Below, piece by piece: positions 5,983 through 13,071 of a stretch of DNA of 13,293 nucleotides. The stretch is from Clostridiales bacterium UBA6388. Its GTDB lineage: Bacteria > Bacillota > Clostridia > Oscillospirales > Oscillospiraceae. The stretch lies in assembly GCA_002437575.1 (NCBI GenBank), contig DJQK01000018.1:11129-24421 (forward strand), in the 5' to 3' direction. The stretch's first letter is position 1. Each line of letters starts with the position of its first letter. The notes below the pieces were generated by a model that saw only the letters and a program-made list of their open reading frames with translations, was not told where the DNA came from and did no database searches. A program made the translations under genes and the position numbers.

Positions 5983-7644
5983 TTACTGCTGCTTGGGAAG
6001 CGTGACGCGAATTTCGGTGCCTTGATCGGGCTTGCTTTCGAGTGTGATCTTGCCGCCGTGGTACAGCACTGCGTGCTTGACGATCGAAAGACCGAGACCC
6101 GTGCCGCCGGAGGCCTTGGAGTGGCTCTTGTCGACGCGGTAGAAGCGCTCAAAGATCCGGTCCTGGTGCTCGGGTGCGATGCCGATGCCGGTGTCCATGA
6201 CGGACACGACCGCGGAGCCCTCCTGATTTTCCACGTGGATGCGCACGCTGCCGTTCGGTCTATTGTACTTGACGGCGTTGTCGCAGAGGTTGTAGATCAT
6301 CTCGTACAGCAGCCGACGCACGCCGAATACCGTGGCAGCCTCGCCGTCTACATGGATGGAAACCTCCGCTTTTTCCGCTGCCGCGCGTAAGTTTTCCGCG
6401 ACCTCGTTCGAAAGCGCCAGCAGCTCCACCGGCTCTTTCGGAAGCTCGACGCCTTCGTCGAGCTGCGACAGGCGGATGATATCGGCAATGAGCGCGACGA
6501 GGCGCTGCGCCTCTTTTCGGATGTGGCCGATGAAGCGGGGCATATCCTCGGGCTTGACCATGCCGTTTTCCAGAAGCTCGGCGCTTCCGATGATGCCCTG
6601 AAGCGGCGTTTTGAGCTCGTGCGATACGTTCGCGGTGAACTCGCGCCGGGCCTGCTCAGCCGTTTCCCGCTCGGTGATATCAAAACTCAGAAGCACCAGA
6701 CCGACGTGCTCAGCCCCTGAATCAATGCGGCTGACATCCAGCTGATAGACTCTGCCGGAAAGCTCGGCGCGTGTTTCGCTGTGGCCGGACTGCTGTGCGG
6801 TCTCAATGGCCCGGGTGAGGCTGGGGCTGCGGTCGACGGTGAGAAAATCATGGCCGACGCACGTTTTGTCCGCGCCAAAGAGCTTGCTCGCGGCGGGGTT
6901 GATGCTCAGGATCGTTCCGGCGCTGTCAAGTAAAACGAGACCCTCCTGCATGTTGTCCGTGATGTGGGTGAACTCATCCGTGCGCTTCTGAAGCTCGCGC
7001 AGCTGCGTTTCGATCTGTTCGTGCTGGCGGTTGATCCGCACAAGAAGCGGAGCCAGCTCATCATACGCTTTGGCGTCCAACGGATGGTCCAGATCGATGG
7101 CGTTGAGGGGATCGACGATGCGCCTGGACAGTCTCGTCGCCAGAAATGCCGCGAGGGCAACGGCGGCCAGCACCACAAGCAGCGTCGGCTGGAGCATACC
7201 CAGAAGTAAAAGCGCCAGCGTCTGCCGGGAGACGGAAATGCGCAGCACCGTGCCGTCTGTAAGACGCGTAGCGTAGTAGCTCGTCTTTTCCAGAAGCGTA
7301 GAAGAATAGCGCGCGCTCTCGCCGGAGCCGGTCAGAAGCGCCTGTGAGACCTCGGTGCGGTCGGCGTGATTTTCCATCGAAGCGGCGTCTGCCTGCGTGT
7401 CATAAAGCACCGTGCCGTCGGCATCGATCCACGTCAGGCGGTACTGGTTCGTCGAATCAAGCGAAGACAGATACGCCTCGCCGCTCTGCTCGACGCCGGA
7501 AGCGGCAAGGGAAAGCTCGGTTTTCAGTTCGCTCGTCTGCACGCCCGCAAAATAGTCGTACAGGCAGCCCATGATGATCACAAGGCTGGCCAGCAGCACG
7601 CCGATCGCGGCAAGAAGGATGGAGCGGAAAATTTTCTTTGTCAT
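5983..7644 (-). CDS. phoR: Phosphate-responsive sensor histidine kinase
   Basis: The 553-residue membrane kinase is the sensor partner of the adjacent response regulator. Layout: membrane segment 1 (about 5-28), an extracytoplasmic domain (about 30-141), membrane segment 2 (about 142-170), a HAMP-like linker (about 171-225), a PAS domain (about 225-325), the HisKA domain with H-box SHELKTPL (phospho-accepting H342), and the ATPase domain with N-box (N456 in YNLCDNAVKYN), G1 DTGIGI (484-489), F-box FERFYR (498-503) and G2 GGTGLGL (513-519). All catalytic boxes are intact. TM-extracytoplasmic-TM-HAMP-PAS-kinase is the layout of Gram-positive PhoR. The ATG overlaps the phoP stop by 4 nt (ATGA, 7641-7644), implying translational coupling. 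PhoR activity is normally restrained by the Pst transporter and PhoU, both encoded in the same operon. It is the last gene and is followed by a terminator. Confidence 0.93.
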   Translation of the reverse strand: MTKKIFRSILLAAIGVLLASLVIIMGCLYDYFAGVQTSELKTELSLAASGVEQSGEAYLSSLDSTNQYRLTWIDADGTVLYDTQADAASMENHADRTEVSQALLTGSGESARYSSTLLEKTSYYATRLTDGTVLRISVSRQTLALLLLGMLQPTLLVVLAAVALAAFLATRLSRRIVDPLNAIDLDHPLDAKAYDELAPLLVRINRQHEQIETQLRELQKRTDEFTHITDNMQEGLVLLDSAGTILSINPAASKLFGADKTCVGHDFLTVDRSPSLTRAIETAQQSGHSETRAELSGRVYQLDVSRIDSGAEHVGLVLLSFDITERETAEQARREFTANVSHELKTPLQGIIGSAELLENGMVKPEDMPRFIGHIRKEAQRLVALIADIIRLSQLDEGVELPKEPVELLALSNEVAENLRAAAEKAEVSIHVDGEAATVFGVRRLLYEMIYNLCDNAVKYNRPNGSVRIHVENQEGSAVVSVMDTGIGIAPEHQDRIFERFYRVDKSHSKASGGTGLGLSIVKHAVLYHGGKITLESKPDQGTEIRVTLPKQQ

Positions 7645-8315
7645 TTGGAAGCCTCCCAGCGGTAGCCAACGCCGCGCACCGTTTCAATGTGCTCGCCGCA
7701 AGGCCCCAGCTTCTGCCGCAGCGTGCGGATGTGCATATCGACGGTGCGCGTCTCGCCGTAATAGTCCATGCCCCATACCTTTTCCATAAGCTGGTCGCGC
7801 GTGAAGGCCATGCCGGGATGCTGCAAAAACAGGCGCAGGACCTCAAATTCCTTGTAGGTCAGTTCCACGCGGGCGCCGTTTGCCGTGACGGTGTGCTCGT
7901 CGGGATTGACGCATACACCGCCGCTTTCCAAAACATTGGCGGCCCTGTCCGGCTGGCAGCGGCGAAGCACTGCCTTGACGCAGGAGACGAGCTCCATCAC
8001 CCCGAAGGGCTTGACAAGATAGTAGTCCGCGCCGAGATCGAGCCCCTGAATTTTGTCATACTCTGCGCCCTTGGCCGTGGCCATGACGACGCCGATGGCG
8101 GAAAAACGGGGATCGGATTTCATGCGCCGCAGAAGCTCTACACCGTCTACTCCCGGCAGCATGACGTCCAGAATGACGAGCTCGGGGGTATCTTTTTGCA
8201 GCGCGTCCCAGAATTCCTGCCCGTCCTCGAAGCCCTTTGCCTCGAAGCCGGTCGATTGCAGGGCGTAGACCTCAATGTCACGGATGCTGGCGTCGTCTTC
8301 CACGCACCAGATCAT
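7641..8315 (-). CDS. phoP: Phosphate regulon response regulator, OmpR/PhoB family
   Basis: The 224-residue protein has a receiver domain (acidic pocket E6/D7/D8, phospho-acceptor D50 in LVILDVMLPG, conserved T in VMATAKG, conserved K in YLVKPFG) and a C-terminal winged-helix DNA-binding domain ending in HIETVRGVGYRW. When phosphorylated by PhoR it should bind the TTTACA arrays upstream of pstS and the HAD gene. The start at 8315 is chosen because GGAGG (8323-8327) lies 7 nt upstream and the receiver begins there; a start at 8363 would add 16 unlike residues. The ATG overlaps the phoU stop (8312-8315) and its own TGA overlaps the phoR ATG, so the three are coupled. The pairing and operon context support the phosphate assignment over other OmpR-type regulators. 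Confidence 0.93.
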   Translation of the reverse strand: MIWCVEDDASIRDIEVYALQSTGFEAKGFEDGQEFWDALQKDTPELVILDVMLPGVDGVELLRRMKSDPRFSAIGVVMATAKGAEYDKIQGLDLGADYYLVKPFGVMELVSCVKAVLRRCQPDRAANVLESGGVCVNPDEHTVTANGARVELTYKEFEVLRLFLQHPGMAFTRDQLMEKVWGMDYYGETRTVDMHIRTLRQKLGPCGEHIETVRGVGYRWEASK

Positions 8316-8968
8316 GTTGCTCCCTCCTTGTTGTGTACGCCGGTCACGGAGAAATCCACCCACTGGGCGATGTTCACTGCGTGGTCGGCGATTCGTTCAA
8401 AATATTTCGCGATCATCAAACAGTCGAGGAAGTATGCCCCATCCGCCGGATCATCGGCGATCTTTTTGATCAGGTTCTGCTTGACCTCGTCAAAGTAGCG
8501 ATCGACCGTATCGTCCGCCCGGACGACCTGCGCGGCCAGATGCGTGTCGCGCTTGACGAATGCGTCGACACTGTTTGTGACCATCATGATGGACGCTCGA
8601 GCCATCTGCTGAAGCAATCCGTCGTGCTCGCTTCTGCGGCCATTTAGGAACTGAACGATCTCAGCAATGTCCTCGGCCTGATCGCCGATGCGCTCCATGT
8701 CGGTGATCATCTTGAGCGCGGCGGAAATCTGGCGCAAATCACGTGCGACGGGCTGCTGCTGCAATAAAAGACGCAGGCAGAGCGTTTCGATGGTACGCTC
8801 CTTCTGGTCGATCTGCGTATCAAGCGGGCTGACCTTTTTGGCCAAAGAAATATCACCCTCGCTCAACGACTTCGCGGCCAGCGCGATGACCTCTTCGCAC
8901 AGAGCGCCCATGCGGATCATTTCGCTGTTGAGTTCGTTCAGCTGTTCGTCAAACCGGTTTCTCATCAT
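8312..8968 (-). CDS. phoU: Phosphate signalling protein PhoU
   Basis: The 218-residue, all-helical cytoplasmic protein consists of two PhoU repeats (about 1-110 and 111-218), the normal length for the family. Typical features are the N-terminal RFDEQLNELNSEMIRMG helix, the DLRQISAALKMITDMERIGDQAEDIAE stretch with its acidic metal-binding positions, and the second-repeat counterpart YFERIADHAVNIAQWV. PhoU links the Pst transporter to PhoR and keeps the kinase quiet when phosphate is plentiful. The ATG at 8966-8968 overlaps the pstB stop (TGA 8965-8967). GGAGG (8974-8978) is 5 nt from this ATG and 8 nt from a second ATG at 8963-8965, so translation may begin at either methionine. Confidence 0.95.
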   Translation of the reverse strand: MMRNRFDEQLNELNSEMIRMGALCEEVIALAAKSLSEGDISLAKKVSPLDTQIDQKERTIETLCLRLLLQQQPVARDLRQISAALKMITDMERIGDQAEDIAEIVQFLNGRRSEHDGLLQQMARASIMMVTNSVDAFVKRDTHLAAQVVRADDTVDRYFDEVKQNLIKKIADDPADGAYFLDCLMIAKYFERIADHAVNIAQWVDFSVTGVHNKEGAT

Positions 8969-9720
8969 CCGAACCTCCCCGTGATGTAATCTTCGGTGCG
9001 TTTGTCCTTCGGCTTCGAGAAGATATGCTCCGACGTGCCGTACTCGACAAGCTCGCCGAGCAGGAAAAACGCAGTGTTGTCCGAAATGCGGACGGCCTGC
9101 TGCATATTGTGCGTGACGATGACGATCGTGTAGGTCTCGCGCAGCTGCATGGCAAGATCCTCAATTTTGGAGGTGGAGATGGGGTCGAGCGCACTTGTCG
9201 GCTCGTCCATGAGCAGGACCTTGGGCTCAACGGCGAGGGCTCTGGCGATGCAGAGTCTCTGCTGCTGGCCGCCGGAAAGGCCCATGGCGTTTTTCTTCAG
9301 CCGGTCTTTGACCTCATCCCAGATGGCAGCGCCGCGAAGAGAGCGCTCGACGATCTCATCGAGCTTCGCGCGGTTCTTGACGCCGTGGGTCCTGGGGCCG
9401 TAGGCGATGTTGTCGTAGATGCTCATGGGGAAGGGGTTCGGCTTCTGGAAGACCATGCCGATCGAGCGGCGAAGCTCGTTGACGTCGGTCGACGCATCGT
9501 AGATATTCTGGCCCTCATAGGTGACGGTGCCGGTGATCTTCACACCGTCGATGAGGTCGTTCATGCGGTTGAGCGTTTTGAGGAATGTTGATTTGCCGCA
9601 GCCCGACGGACCGATGAGCGCGGTAATGCTTTTGCCGGGGATATCGATCGAGATATCGTGCAGCGCCTGATGCGCTCCGTACCACAGATCGAGATGCTGC
9701 GCGGATAAAATAGGCGGCAT
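8965..9720 (-). CDS. pstB: Phosphate ABC transporter ATP-binding protein
   Basis: The 251-residue ATPase powers high-affinity phosphate import through PstCA. Visible motifs are Walker A GPSGCGKST (37-45, K43), the ABC signature LSGGQQQR, Walker B VLLMDEPTSALDP and the switch histidine in IVTHNMQQA. FQKPNPFPMSIYDN is the Q-loop region typical of PstB. The start at 9720 gives the usual family length and has AAAGGA (9731-9736) 10 nt upstream; an upstream ATG at 9766-9768 would add 16 residues and overlap a likely promoter. The 76-nt gap to pstA is the second widest in the operon. The stop overlaps the phoU start by 4 nt. Confidence 0.96.
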   Translation of the reverse strand: MPPILSAQHLDLWYGAHQALHDISIDIPGKSITALIGPSGCGKSTFLKTLNRMNDLIDGVKITGTVTYEGQNIYDASTDVNELRRSIGMVFQKPNPFPMSIYDNIAYGPRTHGVKNRAKLDEIVERSLRGAAIWDEVKDRLKKNAMGLSGGQQQRLCIARALAVEPKVLLMDEPTSALDPISTSKIEDLAMQLRETYTIVIVTHNMQQAVRISDNTAFFLLGELVEYGTSEHIFSKPKDKRTEDYITGRFG

Positions 9721-9739
9721 ATGGCTTTCGTCCTTTCTT

Positions 9740-9768
9740 ATTATGACAAACCTTTGCTGCTTTGACAA
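9740..9768 (-). promoter_or_regulatory. Possible internal promoter before pstB
   Basis: On the minus strand TTGTCA (9763-9768) and CATAAT (9740-9745) are separated by exactly 17 nt; each matches consensus at 5 of 6 positions. It lies in the pstA-pstB gap. The start point would be near 9734, at the ribosome binding site of pstB, so the pstB leader would be very short (about 14 nt). It could give constitutive expression of pstB-phoU-phoP-phoR. It could be a chance match. Confidence 0.45.
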
Positions 9769-9796
9769 GAGCAGTTCGGAAAAAATTCAGGAAAAA

Positions 9797-10660
9797 TCAG
9801 TTTGCTTTTTTCTTCTGGAAGTACCGCGAGACGAGCTCGGCGGAGAGATTGATGACCAGCGTCAGAAGCATCAAAATCGCCGCGATGGCGAAGGCTACTT
9901 CAAACTCGCCCTCTTCTTTTGCGTACACATAAAGCGCGACCGTCAGCGTTGCGCCCGAGCCGGAGAGGGCATCGAATGCGTTGTGCAGCACATGGGAAAA
10001 ACCGGCGGTAAATAACAGCGCGGCGGACTCGCCGAGAATACGGCCGACGGATAAAATACAGCCCGTGATCACGCCGTCGACGCAGCCGGGGAGCACCACC
10101 GTGCGCACCACGCGCCATTTGCCGGCGCCGAGACCGAACGCACCTTCGCGAAGGCTCTGCGGCACGGTTTTCAGGCTCTCCTGCGTTGTGCGCAGGATCG
10201 TGGGAAGGTTCATGACCGCAAGCGTCAAAGAGCCTGCCATCAGGCACGTTCCCATGCCGAAGGCCTCACAGAACACGAGCATACCGACAAGACCATAGAT
10301 GATCGACGGAATGCCCGAGAGCGTTTCGGCGGCATATTCGATCGCGGCGACGATCTTCTTGTTTTTCGCATACTCCGTCAGATAGATCGCAGCGCCCACG
10401 CCGAGCGGCAGCACGATGATGATGGCGGCGACGAGCACGTAGAGCGTATTCATGAAGTCCGGCAGAATGCCGATGGAGCCGGACAGATAGCTCGGAGACG
10501 TGGAAAGAAGCTTCCATGTGATATTCGGAAGACCCTTGAAGAGCACATAACCGATCAGAAACAGAACGAGCGCTCCCGTCAGACCCGCGCACAGAACCAT
10601 CAGCGCCTTCATAAACCCGATATAGGCTTTGCGGGAAGGGGAGAAGGTATTATGTTTCAT
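9797..10660 (-). CDS. pstA: Phosphate ABC transporter permease PstA
   Basis: The 287-residue inner-membrane permease forms the phosphate channel with PstC. It has about six membrane segments, beginning with one at about residues 15-45. The cytoplasmic coupling (EAA-type) loop is visible as EGAFGLGAGKWRVVRTVVLPG followed by the helix GVITGCILSVGRILGES, which fits the PstA/CysT permease family. An acidic SLREG pair precedes this loop. GGAGG lies 6 nt upstream of the ATG. Only one base separates the start from the stop of pstC, so translation is closely linked. Confidence 0.95.
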   Translation of the reverse strand: MKHNTFSPSRKAYIGFMKALMVLCAGLTGALVLFLIGYVLFKGLPNITWKLLSTSPSYLSGSIGILPDFMNTLYVLVAAIIIVLPLGVGAAIYLTEYAKNKKIVAAIEYAAETLSGIPSIIYGLVGMLVFCEAFGMGTCLMAGSLTLAVMNLPTILRTTQESLKTVPQSLREGAFGLGAGKWRVVRTVVLPGCVDGVITGCILSVGRILGESAALLFTAGFSHVLHNAFDALSGSGATLTVALYVYAKEEGEFEVAFAIAAILMLLTLVINLSAELVSRYFQKKKAN

Positions 10661-10661
10661 G

Positions 10662-11543
10662 TTACCCCTCCTTGTTTCGTTTGAGGAAGAAATTGAGCGT
10701 GGCGTTCAGAAGCAGGATAAACAGGAACAGAACCAGCGCAATGGAAAAAAGCGCCTGCCGCTGAAGTCCTGCTGCGTAGGACATTTCGCTTGCCACCGCG
10801 GTCGTTAAAAAGCGGACGCTTTCAAAGATCGACACGGGCATATTGGGGGCGTTGCCTGAGACCATCATGACGGCCATCGCTTCTCCGATCGCACGCCCCA
10901 CGCCGAGGACGACTGCCGCGGCAATGCCGCTTTTTGCGGCCGGAACGGATACACGGAAATACGTTTCCACCGGCGTTGCGCCGAGGGCCAGAGACGCGTC
11001 CTCATACTCTTTCGGAACGGCCTCGAGCGCGGTGGCGGAGACCTTGATGATGGACGGCAAAATCATGATGGCCAGCACGACGATCGCGGCAAGAAGGCTT
11101 GCACCGTCCGGCACGCCGAACACCTTCCGGATGCCGGGCACAAGAACGAGCATACCAACTAAGCCATATACGACCGACGGAATGCCCGAGAGCATACTCA
11201 CCGCAGCGGATAAAAGCCGCTTAATCCGGGAAGGGGCGAGCTTGGACAGATACACCGCCGAGAAAAAGCCGATCGGAACGCCCAGTACGATCGCGCCCGC
11301 CGTGCCGTACACGCTCGTCAGGATGAACGGCAGAATGCCGTAGCGCGGGTCGGTTTTGGAGGTCGAAGCCCACACGGGGCCGAAGAGGAATTCTTTGAGT
11401 CCGATTTTCTGGATGGCAGGAAGGCCGGAGGCGACGAGATAGACGCAGATGAGCAGCACGCAGCCGACCGTAATGAGGCCCAGCAGCAGAAACACACCGT
11501 GTACCGCCGTCTCCAGCATCTGCTTTTTTTGAACTTGCTTCAT
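10662..11543 (-). CDS. pstC: Phosphate ABC transporter permease PstC
   Basis: The 293-residue membrane protein has about six hydrophobic segments, the first at about residues 13-38. The PstC-type stretch ending in PRYGILPFILTSVYGTAGAI and the coupling loop EDASLALGATPVETYFRVSVPAA, followed by GIAAAVVLGVGRAIGEAM, identify the family. The start at 11543 is chosen because AAGGAAA (11551-11557) is 7 nt upstream and the first membrane segment then begins near residue 13; an upstream ATG at 11654 would lie inside pstS. It is separated from pstS by 79 nt that carry a hairpin. Confidence 0.95.
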   Translation of the reverse strand: MKQVQKKQMLETAVHGVFLLLGLITVGCVLLICVYLVASGLPAIQKIGLKEFLFGPVWASTSKTDPRYGILPFILTSVYGTAGAIVLGVPIGFFSAVYLSKLAPSRIKRLLSAAVSMLSGIPSVVYGLVGMLVLVPGIRKVFGVPDGASLLAAIVVLAIMILPSIIKVSATALEAVPKEYEDASLALGATPVETYFRVSVPAAKSGIAAAVVLGVGRAIGEAMAVMMVSGNAPNMPVSIFESVRFLTTAVASEMSYAAGLQRQALFSIALVLFLFILLLNATLNFFLKRNKEG

Positions 11544-11570
11544 AGATGTATTTCCTTCAAATTCGCAAAC

Positions 11571-11593
11571 AAGCGGCCTTTTTGGGGCCGCCT
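11571..11593 (-). terminator. Intercistronic hairpin between pstS and pstC (attenuator or mRNA-stabilising)
   Basis: An 8-bp stem, 11571-11578 with 11586-11593, includes one wobble pair and has a 7-nt loop with a run of T/A. On the minus strand it is followed by GTTTGCG, not a T tract, so termination would be partial at most. It lies about 30 nt after the pstS stop. Confidence 0.5.
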
Positions 11594-11622
11594 GTCTGAA
11601 CATTGCAATATTTCTCAGTTTC

Positions 11623-12429
11623 TCAGTTGACTGCAACTGCGCCGGCCGCTGCAATGATGGGGGCAGCTTCGCTGGAGAGCGCGTAGTCGAAGAACTTCTG
11701 GGCTGCGTCGGAGAGCTTCGTGTCTTCCTTCGTGACCAGGACGAACGGACGCTGGATGACGTAGCTGCCGTCCTTCACGGTCTCTTCCGTGGGAGCAACG
11801 CCGCCGACCGTAAGGGCCTTGACGTTATCCTTGACAGCGGAAAGAGAAGCGTAGCCGATGGCGTCGGGGTTCTGGGAAACGGTGGTGATGACGTCGCCGG
11901 TGGAGGTCAGCTCCTGCCGGTACTGGCACTTGTCTTCGGTGCCGGTGATGGACTCAAAGCCGTCTCTTGTGCCGGAACCGGCTTCACGGCCGATCAGGAC
12001 GATCTCCGCGTCGTTGCCGCCGACATCCTTCCAGTTGGTGATTTCGCCCGTGTAGATGGACGCGATCTGCTCAACAGAAAGATCGGAAACCGGGTTTTCG
12101 GGGTTTACGATGATGGCGATGCCGTCGAGGGCGACGGTGGTGCCGACAAGGCCGCTGGCCTTTTCTTCATCCTTCAGGGCGCGGCTGGAAAGACCAATGT
12201 CGCAGCGGCCTTCGGAAACGGCCTGGATGCCCGAGCCGGAGCCGGTGGGGTTATAGGTGAAGGTGACGCCGGAGTTTTCCGCCATGAACGACTCGCCGAG
12301 TGCGCCGATGACCTTTTCCATGGACGTCGAGCCGTCGGTCGCGACCTGACCCTGGACCTGCTTTGCGCAGCCTGCGAACAGCGCCGCGACACACAGGACG
12401 CTCAATACGATGCTAAGTACTTTTTTCAT
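11623..12429 (-). CDS. pstS: Phosphate-binding lipoprotein PstS
   Basis: The 268-residue protein is the extracellular substrate-binding component of the phosphate importer. It begins with a lipoprotein signal peptide: basic KK, hydrophobic core 4-18, and lipobox LFAGC with C21 as the lipidated cysteine. Phosphate-contact segments typical of PstS are DGSTSM (32-37), PTGSGSG (61-67), GRCDIGLSSR (74-83, D77) and REAGSGTR (148-155). The protein lacks the long C-terminal extension of some relatives. AAAGGAG (12439-12445) lies 9 nt upstream of the ATG. It is the first gene of the operon, and a Pho-box array lies 83 nt upstream, so induction by phosphate limitation is expected. Confidence 0.96.
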   Translation of the reverse strand: MKKVLSIVLSVLCVAALFAGCAKQVQGQVATDGSTSMEKVIGALGESFMAENSGVTFTYNPTGSGSGIQAVSEGRCDIGLSSRALKDEEKASGLVGTTVALDGIAIIVNPENPVSDLSVEQIASIYTGEITNWKDVGGNDAEIVLIGREAGSGTRDGFESITGTEDKCQYRQELTSTGDVITTVSQNPDAIGYASLSAVKDNVKALTVGGVAPTEETVKDGSYVIQRPFVLVTKEDTKLSDAAQKFFDYALSSEAAPIIAAAGAVAVN

Positions 12430-12496
12430 AATATGAATCTCCTTTCAAGATCCTCTTGGTTTTTGCGTTTGGATATCTTTCTTGATTACGCGACTA

Positions 12497-12502
12497 AGCA
12501 TA
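12497..12502 (-). promoter_or_regulatory. Candidate -10 element of the pstS promoter
   Basis: TATGCT on the minus strand lies 9 nt downstream of the proximal Pho box. Using it, the Pho array would span about -22 to -61, which matches the core PhoP region known for Bacillus Pho promoters (about -20 to -60). No good -35 is present, as expected for an activator-dependent promoter. Confidence 0.5.
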
Positions 12503-12511
12503 CGTCCTGTA

Positions 12512-12551
12512 TGTAAAATGGAAAAGCGAGGCTCTGTAAAATCGATGTAAA
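12512..12551 (-). promoter_or_regulatory. Pho-box array (PhoP binding region) of the pstS operon
   Basis: Read on the minus strand, three exact TTTACA boxes lie at 12546-12551, 12535-12540 and 12512-12517 (start-to-start 11 and 23 bp). A degenerate box ending in GCTT falls one helical turn after the second. This is the direct-repeat pattern expected for a PhoP dimer array, placed before the phosphate uptake operon. The spacing is identical to that upstream of the HAD gene. Confidence 0.8.
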
Positions 12552-12560
12552 ACACGAAAA

Positions 12561-12596
12561 AAACACCGGACACGGCAAAAACCATGTCCGGCGTTT
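12561..12596 (-). terminator. Intrinsic terminator of the HMA protein gene
   Basis: On the minus strand a 15-bp stem (12561-12575 with 12582-12596, two wobble pairs, 6-nt loop) is followed by a T7 run, 13 nt after the stop of the HMA gene. Its T tract ends 3 nt before the distal Pho box of pstS. Confidence 0.85.
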
Positions 12597-12608
12597 GAAG
12601 CTCGCTGC

Positions 12609-12869
12609 TTACTTTTTGAAAATGGAGAACAGGCCGCCCTTTTTTTCAAACGGCGCGATCTGATAGCTCGTCACGCGGTAGCCCGTGGGGTCGAGCGCGG
12701 ATTTGAGCTGGGCTTCGGAAATGTCTGTTTCCGAGACAATGACGGCCTCCGCCTTTGTGTGCGACGCGGAGACCTTTTTAACATTAAAATTGCTGCGGAT
12801 GGTGTCGCAGACGTGGTTTTCGCACATCGAACAGGCCATGCCGTCGATACCGATGGTGATCTGATACAT
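12609..12869 (-). CDS. Small heavy-metal-associated (HMA) domain protein next to feoA
   Basis: The 86-residue cytoplasmic protein is almost entirely one HMA (CopZ-like ferredoxin-fold) domain. It begins with GIDGMACSMC, whose C13 and C16 form the metal-binding MxCxxC motif; a further cysteine, C21, is less usual. The predicted alternation of strands and helices covers residues 2-72, and a short tail ends in GLFSIFKK. The start at 12869 is set by AGGAGG (12878-12883) 8 nt upstream; an ATG at 12887 would put this site inside the coding region. HMA proteins usually carry copper or other soft metals, but this gene diverges from an iron-uptake operon and shares its operator region. A role in metal handling linked to iron uptake is therefore likely; the metal is not known. 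Confidence 0.85.
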   Translation of the reverse strand: MYQITIGIDGMACSMCENHVCDTIRSNFNVKKVSASHTKAEAVIVSETDISEAQLKSALDPTGYRVTSYQIAPFEKKGGLFSIFKK

Positions 12870-12901
12870 AACAAATACCTCCTGCACTGCCCACGGAGCT
12901 A

Positions 12902-12921
12902 CGGTTAGAGCGGGCTAACCG
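12902..12921. promoter_or_regulatory. Operator-like palindrome O1 (HMA gene side)
   Basis: Two perfect 7-bp arms, CGGTTAG (12902-12908) and CTAACCG (12915-12921), flank a 6-nt spacer. It lies about 32-51 nt downstream of the predicted HMA transcription start and 33 nt before the start codon, so a bound repressor could block elongation. The TTAG...CTAA core resembles DtxR/IdeR-type metal repressor sites. Confidence 0.65.
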
Positions 12922-12959
12922 CTTGAAAAAAGAAAAAACCGCAGGCTGATTCTTTTCGT

Positions 12960-12988
12960 ATCATACCGCGGCGGCAGGGAAAAGTCAA
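12960..12988 (-). promoter_or_regulatory. Sigma-70 type promoter of the HMA gene
   Basis: On the minus strand TTGACT (12983-12988) and TATGAT (12960-12965) are 17 nt apart, each 5 of 6 to consensus. Transcription would begin near 12953, giving a leader of about 84 nt that contains the O1 palindrome. Confidence 0.65.
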
Positions 12989-13036
12989 GCGGCGCGGAAT
13001 TTGGGAAATCCGGAAGGAAAAAAGTAGGGAGGGGGC

Positions 13037-13065
13037 TTGACAAGAATGGTTAGAGGTGCTAAACT
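13037..13065 (+). promoter_or_regulatory. Sigma-70 type promoter of feoA
   Basis: A consensus TTGACA (13037-13042) lies 17 nt before TAAACT (13060-13065, 4 of 6). The start point would be near 13072. The -10 box overlaps palindrome O2 and the start point abuts O3, so the promoter is boxed in by operators. Confidence 0.7.
13048..13064. promoter_or_regulatory. Operator-like imperfect palindrome O2 overlapping the feoA promoter
   Basis: GGTTAG (13048-13053) and CTAAAC (13059-13064) are separated by 5 nt. The spacer is one base shorter than in the other two sites and one arm carries a mismatch, so it may be a weaker site. It covers the -10 region of feoA. Confidence 0.5.
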
Positions 13066-13071
13066 ATGGGA

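Noticed and set aside
11611..11626. Tandem TTTCTCAG TTTCTCAG at the end of pstS
   Set aside because: Two copies of an 8-mer over the stop codon are probably chance or slippage; no function is apparent.
12870..12887. Upstream ATG at 12887 as start of the HMA protein
   Set aside because: It would place the AGGAGG ribosome binding site inside the coding region; the ATG at 12869 has ideal spacing.
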